Assembly (NCBI GenBank): GCA_022885665.1
Contig: JAGQDJ010000028.1
Coordinates: forward strand, 372,001-436,000
DNA length: 64,000 nt
Source: Triops longicaudatus
Lineage: Eukaryota; Arthropoda; Branchiopoda; Notostraca; Triopsidae
Direction: 5' to 3'
A model generated the notes under the pieces. It had not been told where the DNA came from, searched no databases, and saw only the letters and a list, made by a program, of their open reading frames with translations. Shown here in pieces: positions 1 to 11,602 of this stretch (position 1 is its first letter; the number at the start of each line of letters is the position of its first letter). Both the position numbers and the translations under genes were made by a program.

Positions 1-3000
1 TCTTGTAAAGATTGCAGTGCTTTTTTGTCAACAGCGTAGCCAGATACCAAATTCACTTCCAACAGAGCCATATTCGATGAGCCCGGAAGCAGATACTTCG
101 TACAAATCTTAAGTCGACGTAAGGCACAAGGAATATCTTCGCCAACAGGCTTTGCCTCAGTAGTCAACGCAAAAGTTTCAACTTTTGGTACCGCGTGAAC
201 ATTGTATCGCATTGTAGCTTGAACAACGACGCACCCTTTGCCCACAGCATCGATCTCTAGGCTAGTCGGTAAAACAGGAATGTTGACTTGCTTTTGCACC
301 AGTTTGTCGTCTTCAGTAACGCGAATACTTTGCTCTAAATCATCCGCTACAAGTACTAAATCCATTTCAATTCCTGACGAATTTACAGACATGGCATAAG
401 CCGCTAGAGCTTGCAAACCGATCACGGTATCCTACACCCGCAAAATAGCCGTAAGTTTTAAATCCGCGTTATTTTTTTTTTTAACCCGTACTTGAGTAGA
501 AGAAAATCCACCATTAGCGTTTCGTTGTTGTGAAAGCCAACGAACAACGTTACGAGCATGAAGCATATCAGACGGCGTTTGGAACTGCAGTAAAGAAAGT
601 AGCGCGTAACTCGTCATCTCGATATTCAATGCCAAACTATTTCCTGAACACCGTAACATACATTAAACACTACAAGTCCTCTTAGCTTTATACGGTTCTA
701 CCTGATTCTTCCCACCAAAGGAGTGAGTTATTCTTATGTGCTTTGTCCAATAGGTCATCCAAGTACGCGCGAGCTTCTTCATCTTTGGCCAAGCTCAGAG
801 CGTATGTCACCAGAGCGTGAGTATAAAGGTTTGTTTTGCTATCCCTTTTCAGACAGATGTTCGCATCTTTTACCACTGATGGTCTAATTTCCCACCGCGC
901 CTCCAAAAGGGAAATTATCGTAAAGGCTGTTAAGCCCGACAAAGATTCGCCTTCGTGCAAACCTCCCTATTAAGTGGGACTAGACAGAAGCTAAATCATG
1001 TCACGCATTCTTACCTTCAATTCTTTGTGTAAAACCGTACCAATCATACGGAAGCAACCATTCTCAAGTTGTTTAGATGTTATCCAATTGACAGATTTAC
1101 TAATGTCATCTGTATCAATGTGGACAAAGTTTGCAGCACCCGCGAAAGACTTAACTACGAAAGCTGTTAACCACAACGAACCCGTCAAGTCTCTTTCCCC
1201 GAAAGCTGAGTATGAGCCATCCTTGTGCCGGTACGTTAGCTCCCTTTGATATCCTAAGGTCACACAAGAAGTTAAGCGTGTAAACACGGAACAAACAAAA
1301 TGTTAGCACAATATACCTGACTGCATGTAAGACATGGCTTCTTTACGTAATGAGTCGTCCAACAATTTCGCAGCCGCTAGATACTGGGTTACGTAAATCA
1401 GGGGAGTAAACGTTACCATGTTTTGCTCCCCACAACCAGTCGGCATCCTCACCAAGTTAGACAGACCCTAAAAGGTAGCTTAAGTACACGAAAAGGAAAG
1501 GTGTAGTGCGAATTACATCTAAAGCGGGACCCATCAAATCACCCACTACGGAGATCCATGCTCGAGCGGATCCTTCCACCAAGTCAGTTGGTAAGGATAG
1601 ATCCCAACGTAGTGTTTTATCTTCGTCGAAATCTTAAGCAGTTTGAGAAAAAAATGAAAAAATAAAATCGTAGTTTTATTGTAAGCAAAATTAACGACGT
1701 TTACCTTGCGGGCAAACTAATTGCGAGAAAGTTTTCTCGAGAGGAAAACCTTCCGGTTCCACGACAATTGATTTCGTTTGCGCATCTCTAATCCAAGGAG
1801 ACGATTAAGCAAGGAATAAACGATTCTCAAAGAGTCCAAACCTAGCAGCAGGAAGTACTTCTAAGCCGCATGGCTCGGGAAAAGTACCATCGATGCTTCC
1901 CTGGACAGTGATATTCACCTGTCCCAGTACGGAAGGTCGGATTACAAATTCTATGTGGGCGGAGTCTCGTGCATCAATGCAAGCGCTCTCAGCGTCTGAC
2001 TCAGACATTAGCTCAAAATCTTCGCTGTGGAGGATTTGGACACGGACCTAAAATGGACGAATTTTAAAAACAGCGAAATGTGACAACGAAGAAGGGAAAT
2101 ACTTACTGGTAAAGCCGTTTTCAAATAATTCATAATAGTTGTTTTGAATTTCAATTTCTCTCCACGTTTTATTGAGTAAGGCAAATTTAGTTCCATGAAA
2201 AAGGGTTGGAACGCTTCAATCTTGGCTTCGGGAGACATTCCGAATCCTTGGTTCTCGGACAAACATATAGCTCGGCCTACCCATGATGTAATGGTGTGCG
2301 GTAAAGTCTCCTCGATTTTCAGTTTTCCGCCAGCGCTGATGACAGAAATATTAGGATAATAAGTACTATATATCGTCACATTAGCTATAAGCATACTCTG
2401 TGTAATACAAGTCCCAAAGCCATGTTTCGGGGAAGTAGGAACGCAGCTCAACCGTTGGACCAACATCTTCCGTCGTGTATGGTAAAGCCTCCACCCCTTT
2501 CCTAACTACGCCGGCTCTGTCATAATTAGCCAAGGCAATGGGAACTGGCTCCATCATATCGGGCACTGCACCATGTAGACGGGTATGGAAAAGAGACGAA
2601 TCATCATCTGACCCTCGCATCCGCATTCTAAACTTTGAAGCTTTCTTTCCAATACCTATGTTATGTAAAGCTACTGTAGAATAGCTTCAAGGCTTTAAGT
2701 CTGTAGCTACATTAATTGTGCATTCCACACGGTTAAAGCATGTGTTTAAAATACGTGCCCTTATAACTGTTTCCACATTGCAACCGAAAATGTTACACGT
2801 TTACTGTAAAGTAAAAGCAATAAGAGACAGCGAATCAATGGCATTGGCACGTGCAGGCAACGCTGCGTCCTCGTAGTGCATTGGTTGTATCGTGACAGCC
2901 GTGGAGCGTGTCCTGTGTTCCTGAATTTGCCCGCGCGTACTGTACCTATTTCCTTCCATATTTAATACATTACTCAATTAAAAAAAAATGGATGAATAAA

Positions 3001-6000
3001 CTAAAAGAAGCTTCCCTACGAAACAAAATGAGATTTTCTATTGCTAGCCCTGTGGGTTAGATAACGAATGGGGAGTAGGACGGATTGAACGCCGTTCGTG
3101 TAAATAGCGTGCGTCAGCATAGGGGGGTTTGTTGGGGTCGTTTTCTAAAAGTAATCTACACTTATGAATTCTGATGAACTACCTGTGTAAGGCTCATCCT
3201 TCTGGCATGGACGCGATTCCAACGTGAAGTCGGTCATAACGAGTAAGCCAGCATTCTAAAAAACGTTATACACGTTAGAAAGGGTAAATGGTGATTACGT
3301 AAGTTGCTTAGTTCTTACATCGAAGGCTTCAATAGCATCTCTATGGTGTGAAAAGTACCACGTTCCCCATGGCCTAAAGGAACGCTTAAGCCTTGGAGAT
3401 GAGTCCAGTTCTAGCAGGTACAAGAAACACAATAAAATTAAACAGTAATTGTAGCATATAAAGAAAATCTTTACGTTTCCGGCAGTGTTCATCATCAGGT
3501 GTAGTTTGTCTTGGCCACTCTAGCGGGCCGATTGTATATTCGGGGACTTTGTCAAAGACGGTCTCTTCCCTCAACTGCCACTCAGGCTTCACTAGAGTGA
3601 CACTCTGGTCAACGACGCTAAGCCCACACAGCGAATTGGGACTCGAATACACGCTTAAAGTTGCCGACTGGCCGGGATATCTTCTCTTGGCGTTCCATTG
3701 TAAAGTCACAGGATTCGGAAAGCAAGGCGTCACCGTGATAACCCCTTGGGCTGTCACCATTTCTCCATCTTCTCGCACGTAGTATACAAGAATTGCAGCT
3801 TTAGGATAGAACGATGGAGTAACGTCAAACTCCAAATCGACGTCGCCAACCAGACGCGCATCTCCTTCTTCGCCTTCACTGTTCCTTCATTTGATTTAAA
3901 TACATTAATAAGTTTATTTTTATTATTATTATTAAGGAAACTTGCTTTCTTTCTGCTAGGAGTCCAGGTAAAGGCACATCGACATTGTCCTCTTCTTTAA
4001 AAACATGGTGTTTTACTCCTGTAGTGATAATATCACCACGAGCCATTACAACCCAGTGCAGTGATAAGGGTGTATCCCCTTCCGCTGTGAAATAAACTTT
4101 CAAAGAGACTTTGGTGTTGCATGTTACTGGAGCGGTTTCTATAGACGGAATCAACATGAAGCTTTGCGAAGGCGAGTATAAGCTGTGTACAGTCAAATGT
4201 GCTGTTTCGCGAGCTTCTTCGTAAGATGCCTATAAATCATACGACATGTTAAAAAGAGGGTTTGCCATGTAATGTTGTGTATATGAATAAAAGAATCTTA
4301 CTTTGATTTGGTATTGCACAACATTACTCTTGCTAGGTAAGAACGAAAAGGGTACGAATCCGTTTTCGTCAGATGTAAGGACGGCACAGTACTTGGTGCC
4401 AGGATTCAACTGACCACCCCGATTGAAATACGGACCCCTGCGAATAGGGTGAAGGGATCTTCGCATAGTGTCTATATCAGCTGAAGAAGGTTGGCCCATG
4501 GCTTCCAAGGGGTCTATGGACGGTGCCGGATGAGGTGACGCGACAGGTGATAGCCTCTCTTCCGCGCAAATTTCGATCGACTGGCCCGCTACTGGTTTTT
4601 GATCAGCAGACATTATACTCACCTATGTACACAAGATATGTATCGATGGAAAAATTTTATTAGACGACAAATAGAGTTTGAACACGTACTTTGCCATAGT
4701 ATGGTAAGCCGATCTGGAAAATCTTAGGACTAAGTTCATGGAAGTCCAACTTAATTCGGCGCTGTTGTGGCCTTGAACTCCAGATCGTGTTAACCTTGAT
4801 GTCGGTACCTTTTTCGGTTACATGTGCTTCAACCTGACATAAGCAACAGCCGATCATTAATAGTTTTCTATGTAAAGATTGAACAATTATAACGGCTTTT
4901 TTATTACTTGTAAGCTTCTCCAGCGAATCCACTCATGGTTGAAACCCAAACGTGCTCCATCAACGGCAAATCTGCTGCACCCCGTAATTTTGTCCGTTTT
5001 ACCCATTAGCTTGACGGGCTCGACTTTTTCCAGATGACTTGCTGATGAATACCAGCTCGAGTGCTGTTTGTCAAGCTGCAGAATGGCTTCGACTTGACCA
5101 GTTACGGGCTGACCGTAGGTGTACCTTAACAGCTTTTTATCTAGTAACTCCGCGGCTATGTTTCAAAAAGTGCTCACTTGGCGCAAATGTCGAAACTAAA
5201 CTCCTGCATATTCATATAGAGACCTGTCGCGTTTTCAACTGTAACTTGGAAACGCGGCAAAACGAATTCTTTGACCTCAAAGTTTTGTTTCGTTTTCTGC
5301 TTGCCCATCAGAACGTTGACTGCCCAAATACCCTACAGAAAGCTTCCAGAAATACTCTACCCATATCCACTAAACGAATCGTATACTTGAACGGGTTCGG
5401 GGGAAAGTTGAAACTCTAGTTGTTTCAAACCATGAGAAGATGTCACGTTATTCCATTCAGCTACGACAATATTTGTCGGATCCGTTACCCAAATTCTTCT
5501 GACCTAAAGAAAAATCGCGTTGCACCCTTGTCAGTAACTCGTCTCGTAGTAACGTCAAGAAATAATGTCGGATTGAGTTTCAGCCCACCTTGGTCATCAC
5601 AGGCTCGAACATGTGATCGAGCGCCAGCGTACGGAATCGCACAAGTTGGCCAGGCTTATACCATGGTTTGTCGGTCTGAATTAGTTGGATTATAGGAGAT
5701 GCCAACTGAAATCGGACCTCCTTGACCGCTTTAACAATAAGGGTTTCATCGGGATTATCCCATTCCACTTTGAGGTTCAAGCGACCATTATAGAGTTTCG
5801 TATCCCGCGGAATCTTCAAAGTCAGAGGAATACAGCTTCCATACTCTAAAAGCGTGGGCAAGAGGGAAAGCCTTCATAGTACTTTATGTATTTTTCGTAC
5901 AACTTAAAGTACGTCTCAGCATTCCGCGCAAGGTCACGTTGTGTAAACATACACCGTCACATCTCTTTAATTGCACTTACCTCCCTCCAAACGAAGTGAT

Positions 6001-6242
6001 TTCGATGCTAAAGCTTCATCGCTCTCAGGGTGCAATAACTCGAGCAGAGCTGTTCCGGTACTTTGTACTTCATGTAAATGAAGGCAAAATCTTTCCGACG
6101 AGCCTTTGAGAAGAATTTTCGGACCCGTTAAAAGGTATCCCCTAGAAAAAGTGCAATCACAGAACTGTTTCTCTTAAGGAAGAATTTACTTTTTGGCTGC
6201 AGCCAAATGTATCACTGTAAGAAACAGCACTAAATACTTCAT
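1..6242 (-). CDS. Thioester-containing alpha-2-macroglobulin family protein (TEP/A2M), 3' end cut by the window
   Basis: Secreted protease-trapping or opsonising protein of the A2M/complement/TEP family. Exons (low to high): <1-431, 492-643, 702-966, 1015-1253, 1317-1467, 1517-1632, 1705-1787, 1842-2047, 2107-2335, 2409-2627 (or -2640), 3066-3144 (uncertain), 3183-3255, 3319-3410, 3475-3884, 3946-4229, 4302-4622, 4690-4833, 4908-5124, 5178-5332, 5387-5503, 5589-5845, 5981-6141, 6190-6242; every junction keeps frame. The start gives a signal peptide (MKYLVLFLTVIHLAAA). Landmarks in order are IQTDKPWYKPGQ, an EFVLPRF macroglobulin segment, an Arg-rich bait region, PETWLWD, the thioester GCGEQN at about residues 1083-1087, a DGSYSAFG alpha-helical repeat region, and the beginning of the receptor-binding domain. 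About 1485 codons are visible, so little is missing. The intact Cys and Gln predict a working thioester. Whether it is A2M proper, an insect-type TEP or CD109-like cannot be decided here. Confidence 0.93.
3066..3144 (-). other. Candidate bait-region exon of the macroglobulin gene
   Basis: The intron between the exons 3183-3255 and 2409-2627 would be over 500 nt, about ten times its neighbours. It contains a stop-free segment preceded by a good acceptor (a T-rich stretch ending in TTTTAG). The segment joins the upstream exon in phase 1 and, using a GTTATC donor, joins the AATGCGG acceptor at 2627 in phase 2. It encodes a Pro/Arg-rich stretch (ENDPNKPPYADARYLH...), the kind of protease-sensitive sequence expected of a bait region. 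The donor is atypical. A version skipping it and using an acceptor at 2640 also keeps frame, so the exon could be alternative. Confidence 0.5.
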
Positions 6243-6752
6243 GGTAAAAAAGGTCATGACAAGTCTGCTTTACGCTGACCAGCCGACGCCCAACTACTTG
6301 TTTGCTGTTGACTGCATCTGTTTATAATGGCTCAAAAGATGAAATGTATCCTCTGCCTTGTGCCCTTCTTAGTAAAACCATATGGGCATTTGCCCCCCTC
6401 CGCCTTCTCATCTCTCCTTTCGCAGGAATGTATGCACTCTTCCATCATGTGCTCTGTTTATCGTCAGTCTATTAACGCGTAGTCGGAAATGGCCCACACA
6501 TTTTTCTTTTTTTGATATTTGCCGTTGCATAATCTCAACAGACGACCAAGCTTAGGAGAAACATCCGCAAGCTAATATTATTGTTGACAAGTAAGGGAAA
6601 ATCCATTGGGGAAACCACTTACTTTCTTATTACACACATGATACGTCATGCAATTAAAATATGTCTGATTTCAACTCAAGGCCCATGTATTCTTTCAATC
6701 TTATTTTATAAAGTCAGAATAAAAGAACCAGGGCGACTTATAATCAATATGA
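6243..6752. other. Intergenic: macroglobulin promoter side and RpS20 3' flank
   Basis: About 510 bases separate the macroglobulin start codon from the RpS20 stop codon. The part next to 6242 should hold the macroglobulin 5' UTR and promoter, and the part near 6700 the RpS20 3' UTR. An open frame on the plus strand (6581-6802) overlaps the last RpS20 exon and has no recognisable product. I see no repeat or RNA gene. Confidence 0.5.
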
Positions 6753-7689
6753 TTATACGTCGGCGATGGTCACTTCGACTTCGACGCCGGGCTCAATACT
6801 GAAGGATGTCTGTTGTTTAAAAAAAGAATAGCATTAGCATCGGTATGAACGTGAATAAAAAAAAACTATAGGCGTGTACGAGGATACTTACGATTTGCTT
6901 GACGATTTCGGATGGGCTTTGCAAATCGATGATGCGCTTGTGGATACGCATCTGGAAACGATCCCAAGTCTTGGAACCTTCACCGCAAGGGGTTTTACGG
7001 GTGGTGATACGCAAAACCTTGGTGGGCATGCGAACGGGTCCCTTGACTTTCAAAGCCTTATCCTTAGCAGCGCGAACCAAATCGCCACAAACTTTAAAAA
7101 GCAAACAAGAGTTCCGTGTGATGTTAACGCAATAGTACTATCAGAATACGAATATCCAATTTCGATGTTTTACTATATTACTCTCTTTGACATTGTACCA
7201 TAATGAGATAAAATCGACACAACACAGGCGACACTGTAATCTCTTTATGTCTAAGTGTCTCGTTATGTTAATATAACAATCACTGGTAAAAAATACAAAA
7301 GAATAAATTTAACAGTTAAGCCCTTGAATTTCAACATTTATGTATTTATATACGTTTAGATTCTGAAAGTTAACACCTGGCAGAAAATGGACCGATTGGA
7401 TGATAAAAGACCTGCTTACCTTTTTCTAGGCTTGGGACGTTGCGAGACGTCAAGGTAATACGGATTTTGTGAATAACCACATCCTCAGGAATGGGCTTGC
7501 CAGTGTCCTTGGCATAAGCCTACAATTTAAACCAAAAATAAGAATTAATAACAAGCAGTCACGTGCTGACTAGCGTTCAAATACGTGAGCGATTTCGTTT
7601 ACAATTATTGGTTTAAATGCGAAAAAAAAATATCAAAACGCATGCAGTTTTGAAGGCTTGAGCACAAGAATATTAAAATAACTTACCAT
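6753..7689 (-). CDS. RpS20: 40S ribosomal protein S20 (uS10)
   Basis: Component of the small ribosomal subunit head (uS10 family). Exons: 7687-7689, 7420-7519, 6892-7091, 6753-6809, giving 119 residues, the usual eukaryotic length. The sequence carries the family's conserved core (KVKGPVRMPTKVLRITTRK, then CGEGSKTWDRFQMRIHKR) and ends in EVEVTIADV. The start codon is alone in its exon: ATG is followed at once by the donor GTAAGT, and the next exon begins with Ala-Tyr-Ala-Lys. Upstream, a donor at 7815 and an acceptor after a pyrimidine tract at 7761 indicate a 5' UTR intron of about 55 nt. Open frames on the opposite strand here are shadows. The 328-nt intron 7092-7419 was read for a C/D snoRNA (RPS20 hosts one in vertebrates) and shows no convincing C box. 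Confidence 0.97.
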
Positions 7690-8736
7690 GTTGGTACTAA
7701 ATCGAGCTTGGTCGAGATAACCAAACGGATCAGCGCTGAACCAAGCTCCGGGCTTGAGACCTGAAACAAGGAAGAAATTGTCCAAGCAAGGCTGCCAAGC
7801 CCTTTCGTTCCTTACCCCACGTTTTGGCGCCAAATTCGAGTAGCACAGAATTCTTCTTCAAAATCTGTCTTGAATACGATCTGTGTCAATTTATTTCCTA
7901 TGAAATTTAAAGCGAAACAAATATATTTTATTTAAATTTATCGAAAGAACTGCAAAATTCAATTAAAAAAGAGAAAATAACTGAAAAATATCAAATTACA
8001 TCTTCCTGCTAATGCATACGCAGAACTGCAACTTGCTCCTTTATCCATTTTTTAGCGCGCTGGTTGCGACTATGAACATACGGAATTGTCCTATAATTGT
8101 TTACCAATACAATTACAAATTTAAGATATCGCGCTCACCAGGGAAAATATTTCAATGATTCGTCCGTAAATCCTTTCGGATTTGATCGCACCGCACTTTA
8201 TCAAAGGTTATTGAAACAGAGCCTTGGAGTTTCCAATGTAAGCAGAGTGAGTAGAGGCACGCTTTCGCAGTTTTCAAACACAATTGTCTTCTGAGAGTTC
8301 CAGCCATGCGGTTACGCGAAAAGGTGACTAAACGAGAAGTGACTGTTACAGACAGAGCTTTGATTTGGTCAAGATGCGGTTACGCGAAAAGGTGACTAAA
8401 CGAGAAGTGACTGTTACAGACAGAGCTTTGATTTGGTCAAGGTACGTCAACCTAACTCACTTTTAACTAAGCAAACCATAGTTACACATAACACCACGCT
8501 CGAAGGTTTTCGCAGCTAATGTAGCAAGTGAGTGGTCTTGTGGCGAAATAGTAACGGAATGATACAGGAAAAAACTGTATTTGAAATCAAGATTGTTCGA
8601 AGTCATCACCAAAGAGTACAATAGAAACCTTAAACACTGAAAGCTGATCAACTAATTAAAACAGCATCTAATGGTTCCACATACTGCACTTTTTTCTGCG
8701 GATCATTGTTGCTTTAAATTTTTACATTGCCTGATT
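7690..8736. other. RpS20 5' UTR/promoter and GPI 3' flank
   Basis: Bases 7690-7760 look like the second RpS20 UTR exon and 7816 upward the first. The remainder up to the GPI stop codon has no recognised gene. A plus-strand open frame at 8097-8294 (65 codons) matches no family I know. The region contains the 68-bp tandem duplication at 8306-8441. Confidence 0.5.
8306..8441. repeat. Perfect 2 x 68-bp direct tandem duplication
   Basis: The segment 8306-8373 is repeated exactly at 8374-8441, starting ATGCGGTTACGCG and ending TTTGGTCAAG. On the plus strand the second copy is followed directly by GTACGT, a good 5' splice site. The absence of any difference between copies points to a recent duplication or an assembly artefact. 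Confidence 0.9.
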
Positions 8737-10945
8737 TTAAAAATTGCTTTTTAAGAAATTGATGAGACTATTGGTAGAGCCGTCGTGCGAAGACACGGGC
8801 TTGTCATCCGAAAGCTCTGGTTCGATAGCTTTCGCCAATTGCTTACCCAATTCCACTCTAGAAAGCATATCAATTCGTTAGTAATGAATATTACTATCGT
8901 CAGAAAAATCCATAGTAGCTAAGTTGGAGACTTACCCCCACTGATCGAAAGAATTAATGTCCCAAATTACACCTTGGACGAAGATCTTATGCTCGTAGGT
9001 AGCTAAACAACAAGCGATATAAGGTTTGGTGAGTCAGTTGAAAGTTATGGATTACATACCTATCAATGCTCCAAGAGTGAAAGGTGTAACACGCTTGACT
9101 ACAATAGAATTTGTAGGACGATTTCCTTCAAAGACTTTATGAGGCAAAATACGCTCCAATTCTTCTGCGGCGAAGCCTGACGTCTCCAGCTCTTTACGAG
9201 CTTCATCAGCGCTCTTACCCTTCATCAAAGCTTCTGTCTGAGCCAAAAAATTGGCTAACAAAATCTTGTGATGCAAAGAATCGCGGATGGGATTTAAAGA
9301 TTGAGCAGGAGCAATAAAATCGGCGGGAATCAAACGCGTTCCTGTGCAGTGGAAATATTAAAACCGACCGGTATACACGAGTTAAAACAAATAGGGCGTA
9401 CCTTGATGGATCAATTGGTAAAAGGCATGCTGCCCGTTAGTGCCAGGTTCTCCCCAAACAATAGGTCCAGTTGTGTATTCCACGCGCTTGCCACTGCGTG
9501 TTACATACCTAGACAAATTGACATTGAATTATATGGTTTTGTATTTCTTTCTGAGCTGAGACATACTTTCCATTGGATTCCATATCTCCTTGCTGGAAGT
9601 ACGCCGCAAAGCGGTGTAAATACTGATCATAAGGTAAAAGAGCATGGGTTTCAGCCCCGAAAAAGTTATGATACCAAACTCCGAGTAAAGCTAGTAGTAC
9701 AGGAACCTAATAAACAATTTTCTCTGTATAGTAACTGCCTCCTACATTGATAAAAGAAACTTACATTCTTCTCCAAAGGAGCTTCACAGAAGTGTCTATC
9801 AGCGTAGTAGGCTCCCTCAAGCAGCTTTTCGAAATTAGCAAAACCAATGTGGAGAGCAATGGAAAGACCAATTGCCGACCACAAAGAGTACCTTCCGCCA
9901 ACCCAGTCCCAAAAACCGAACATATTTTTCTCATCAATACCAAACTCCTTCACTTTCACCGTGTTCGTAGACAACGCCACGAAATGTTTCGCCACAGCAG
10001 AATCCTAAAAATAATTTCTTCGTACCTATTTTCGGAAAAATCTTAAAAACTGTCTGACTTACATCCTTGGCTATATTAAGAAACCATTCTTTCGCAGAAA
10101 CTGCGTTTGTAATAGTTTCCTGAGTAGTAAATGTTTTAGAGGCGATGATGAACAAGGTAGTATCTGGGTTCAACTTCATTAAAGTGGTCGCCAAATGTGT
10201 CCCATCGATATTCGACACGAAGTGGACATTAGGTCCAACACGGTAAGCTTTTAAAGCTTCGGTAACCATCAACGGGCCCAAGTCAGAGCCACCGATACCG
10301 ATGTTGACTACGTCCGTGATCGCTTTGCCCGTGTAACCCTTCCATCCGCCCGAAATGACCTACAAAAAGTCTCGCGATAGAGACTCACCTGTATTGTCAA
10401 ATAAGATGAAGCCTACCTCCTGGCAGAAAGCTTTCATATGATCCAAGACGGCATTCACGTCAGGCATGACATCTTTTCCGTCTACAAGAATAGGGCTATT
10501 GCCCCTGTTACGCAGCGCAACGTGTAAAACTGCTCGCTGTTCCGTAAAGTTAATTTTTTCGCCACGAAACATTGCGTCACGTGCCTCGGCAACTTTGCGG
10601 GCTTCAGCCTGGATACAAAGAAATGCCTTTAATTCATTTTTTAATTAAAACGCATATGTTACCAACGCAAGGAGGAGTTGCAAAGTTTCATCGTCAATTC
10701 TATTCTTAGAATAATCGACTAGAATATCCCCATCATTGGGTGTATTGAGGACAACACTAGCAAGTTCGAAAAGTACAATTAAGCGCATGCCACGTAATAT
10801 TTACCGTCTGTTACCTCAGTTTGTTAAAACGGTCAGGATCATCCTGGAATAGCTGGCCTATGTTGAGGTCTTTGCCTTTTGATTCAAAATGCTTTTGCAA
10901 AGCCGACCATGCCGAATCTTCAAGAAGAAAAGGTTTTCCGTCCAT
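8737..10945 (-). CDS. Gpi: Glucose-6-phosphate isomerase
   Basis: Glycolytic enzyme interconverting glucose 6-phosphate and fructose 6-phosphate in the cytosol. Ten exons, all in phase: 10815-10945, 10663-10756, 10417-10608, 10063-10359, 9765-10004, 9567-9706, 9402-9508, 9060-9341, 8936-9002, 8737-8857. They give 556 residues, almost the length of the animal enzyme. Both family signatures are present: DWVGGRYSLWSAIG, and FDQWGVELGKQL near the C-terminus. Other conserved blocks are VDGKDVMPDVN, GGSDLGP, ASKTFTTQETI, WGEPGTNGQHAFYQLIHQ (active-site Glu) and HHKILLANF (active-site His). The start was chosen at 10945 because the N-terminus then aligns with the family; an acceptor-like CCCACAG just upstream suggests a spliced 5' UTR. 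No defect is seen. Confidence 0.97.
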
Positions 10946-11602
10946 AGCTTCCTGTGGGATCGCAAATCACTTTCTTTTGCACACAAAATAAACAGATTTT
11001 TCCAGACCGGTCTAAGCCTCAAGACTCCCAAGGTGGGTTTGAAGGACGACTAGGACATGAACGGGCAACTAGGCCGTGTTCATGAACAGTAGCGACACCG
11101 GTGGCTCACTGATCACGTATCACGTCTCGTTCAGTGTAGCGGGCTCTTTCAATGTGTCAGCAACTTTATTCCACTAAAATAAAATTAATATGTATTGTCC
11201 CTGGGCAAATCATCTCATATTCATGTTTTCGAACTTGCGCTCCTGTTCATTTTATTCCTGAAACAGACTCGGTTACCATCGACACCAAGTAAGTTTCGCA
11301 GTCTCGGTTTCGACGTGTAGCAACGGAACTCGCAAAGGGGGAATTTTAGTAACAGATAATAAAAAACACAAACGAATAAAACGAGCACGAGCTTTATTAA
11401 ATTTTAGCTTCAATTCAGAGTAATATACAATATTATACAGAAACTCTGTAGGTAGAAATCATATGAACACATAATCCATTTTTATAGTCTGTGCGAAAAT
11501 AATTTATCACAGGATAATAAAAGTTTCACAGCAAAACTGTACAACTCGTAACGTCATAGTGACAAAAATGTATAGATTTGGACAGGACAGTAGGATAAGT
11601 AA
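10946..11602. other. Intergenic: GPI promoter side and NOSTRIN 3' UTR
   Basis: About 650 bases between the GPI start and the stop codon of the next gene. The half next to 10946 should carry the GPI promoter and 5' UTR; the AT-rich half near 11400-11600 fits the 3' UTR of the F-BAR gene. No gene, repeat or RNA was recognised. Confidence 0.5.

Noticed and set aside
6874..7203. 109-codon plus-strand frame opposite RpS20
   Set aside because: Shadow of a highly conserved ribosomal protein exon on the other strand.
7092..7419. Search for a C/D-box snoRNA in the long RpS20 intron
   Set aside because: No RTGATGA C box paired with CTGA was found; the closest match is weak.
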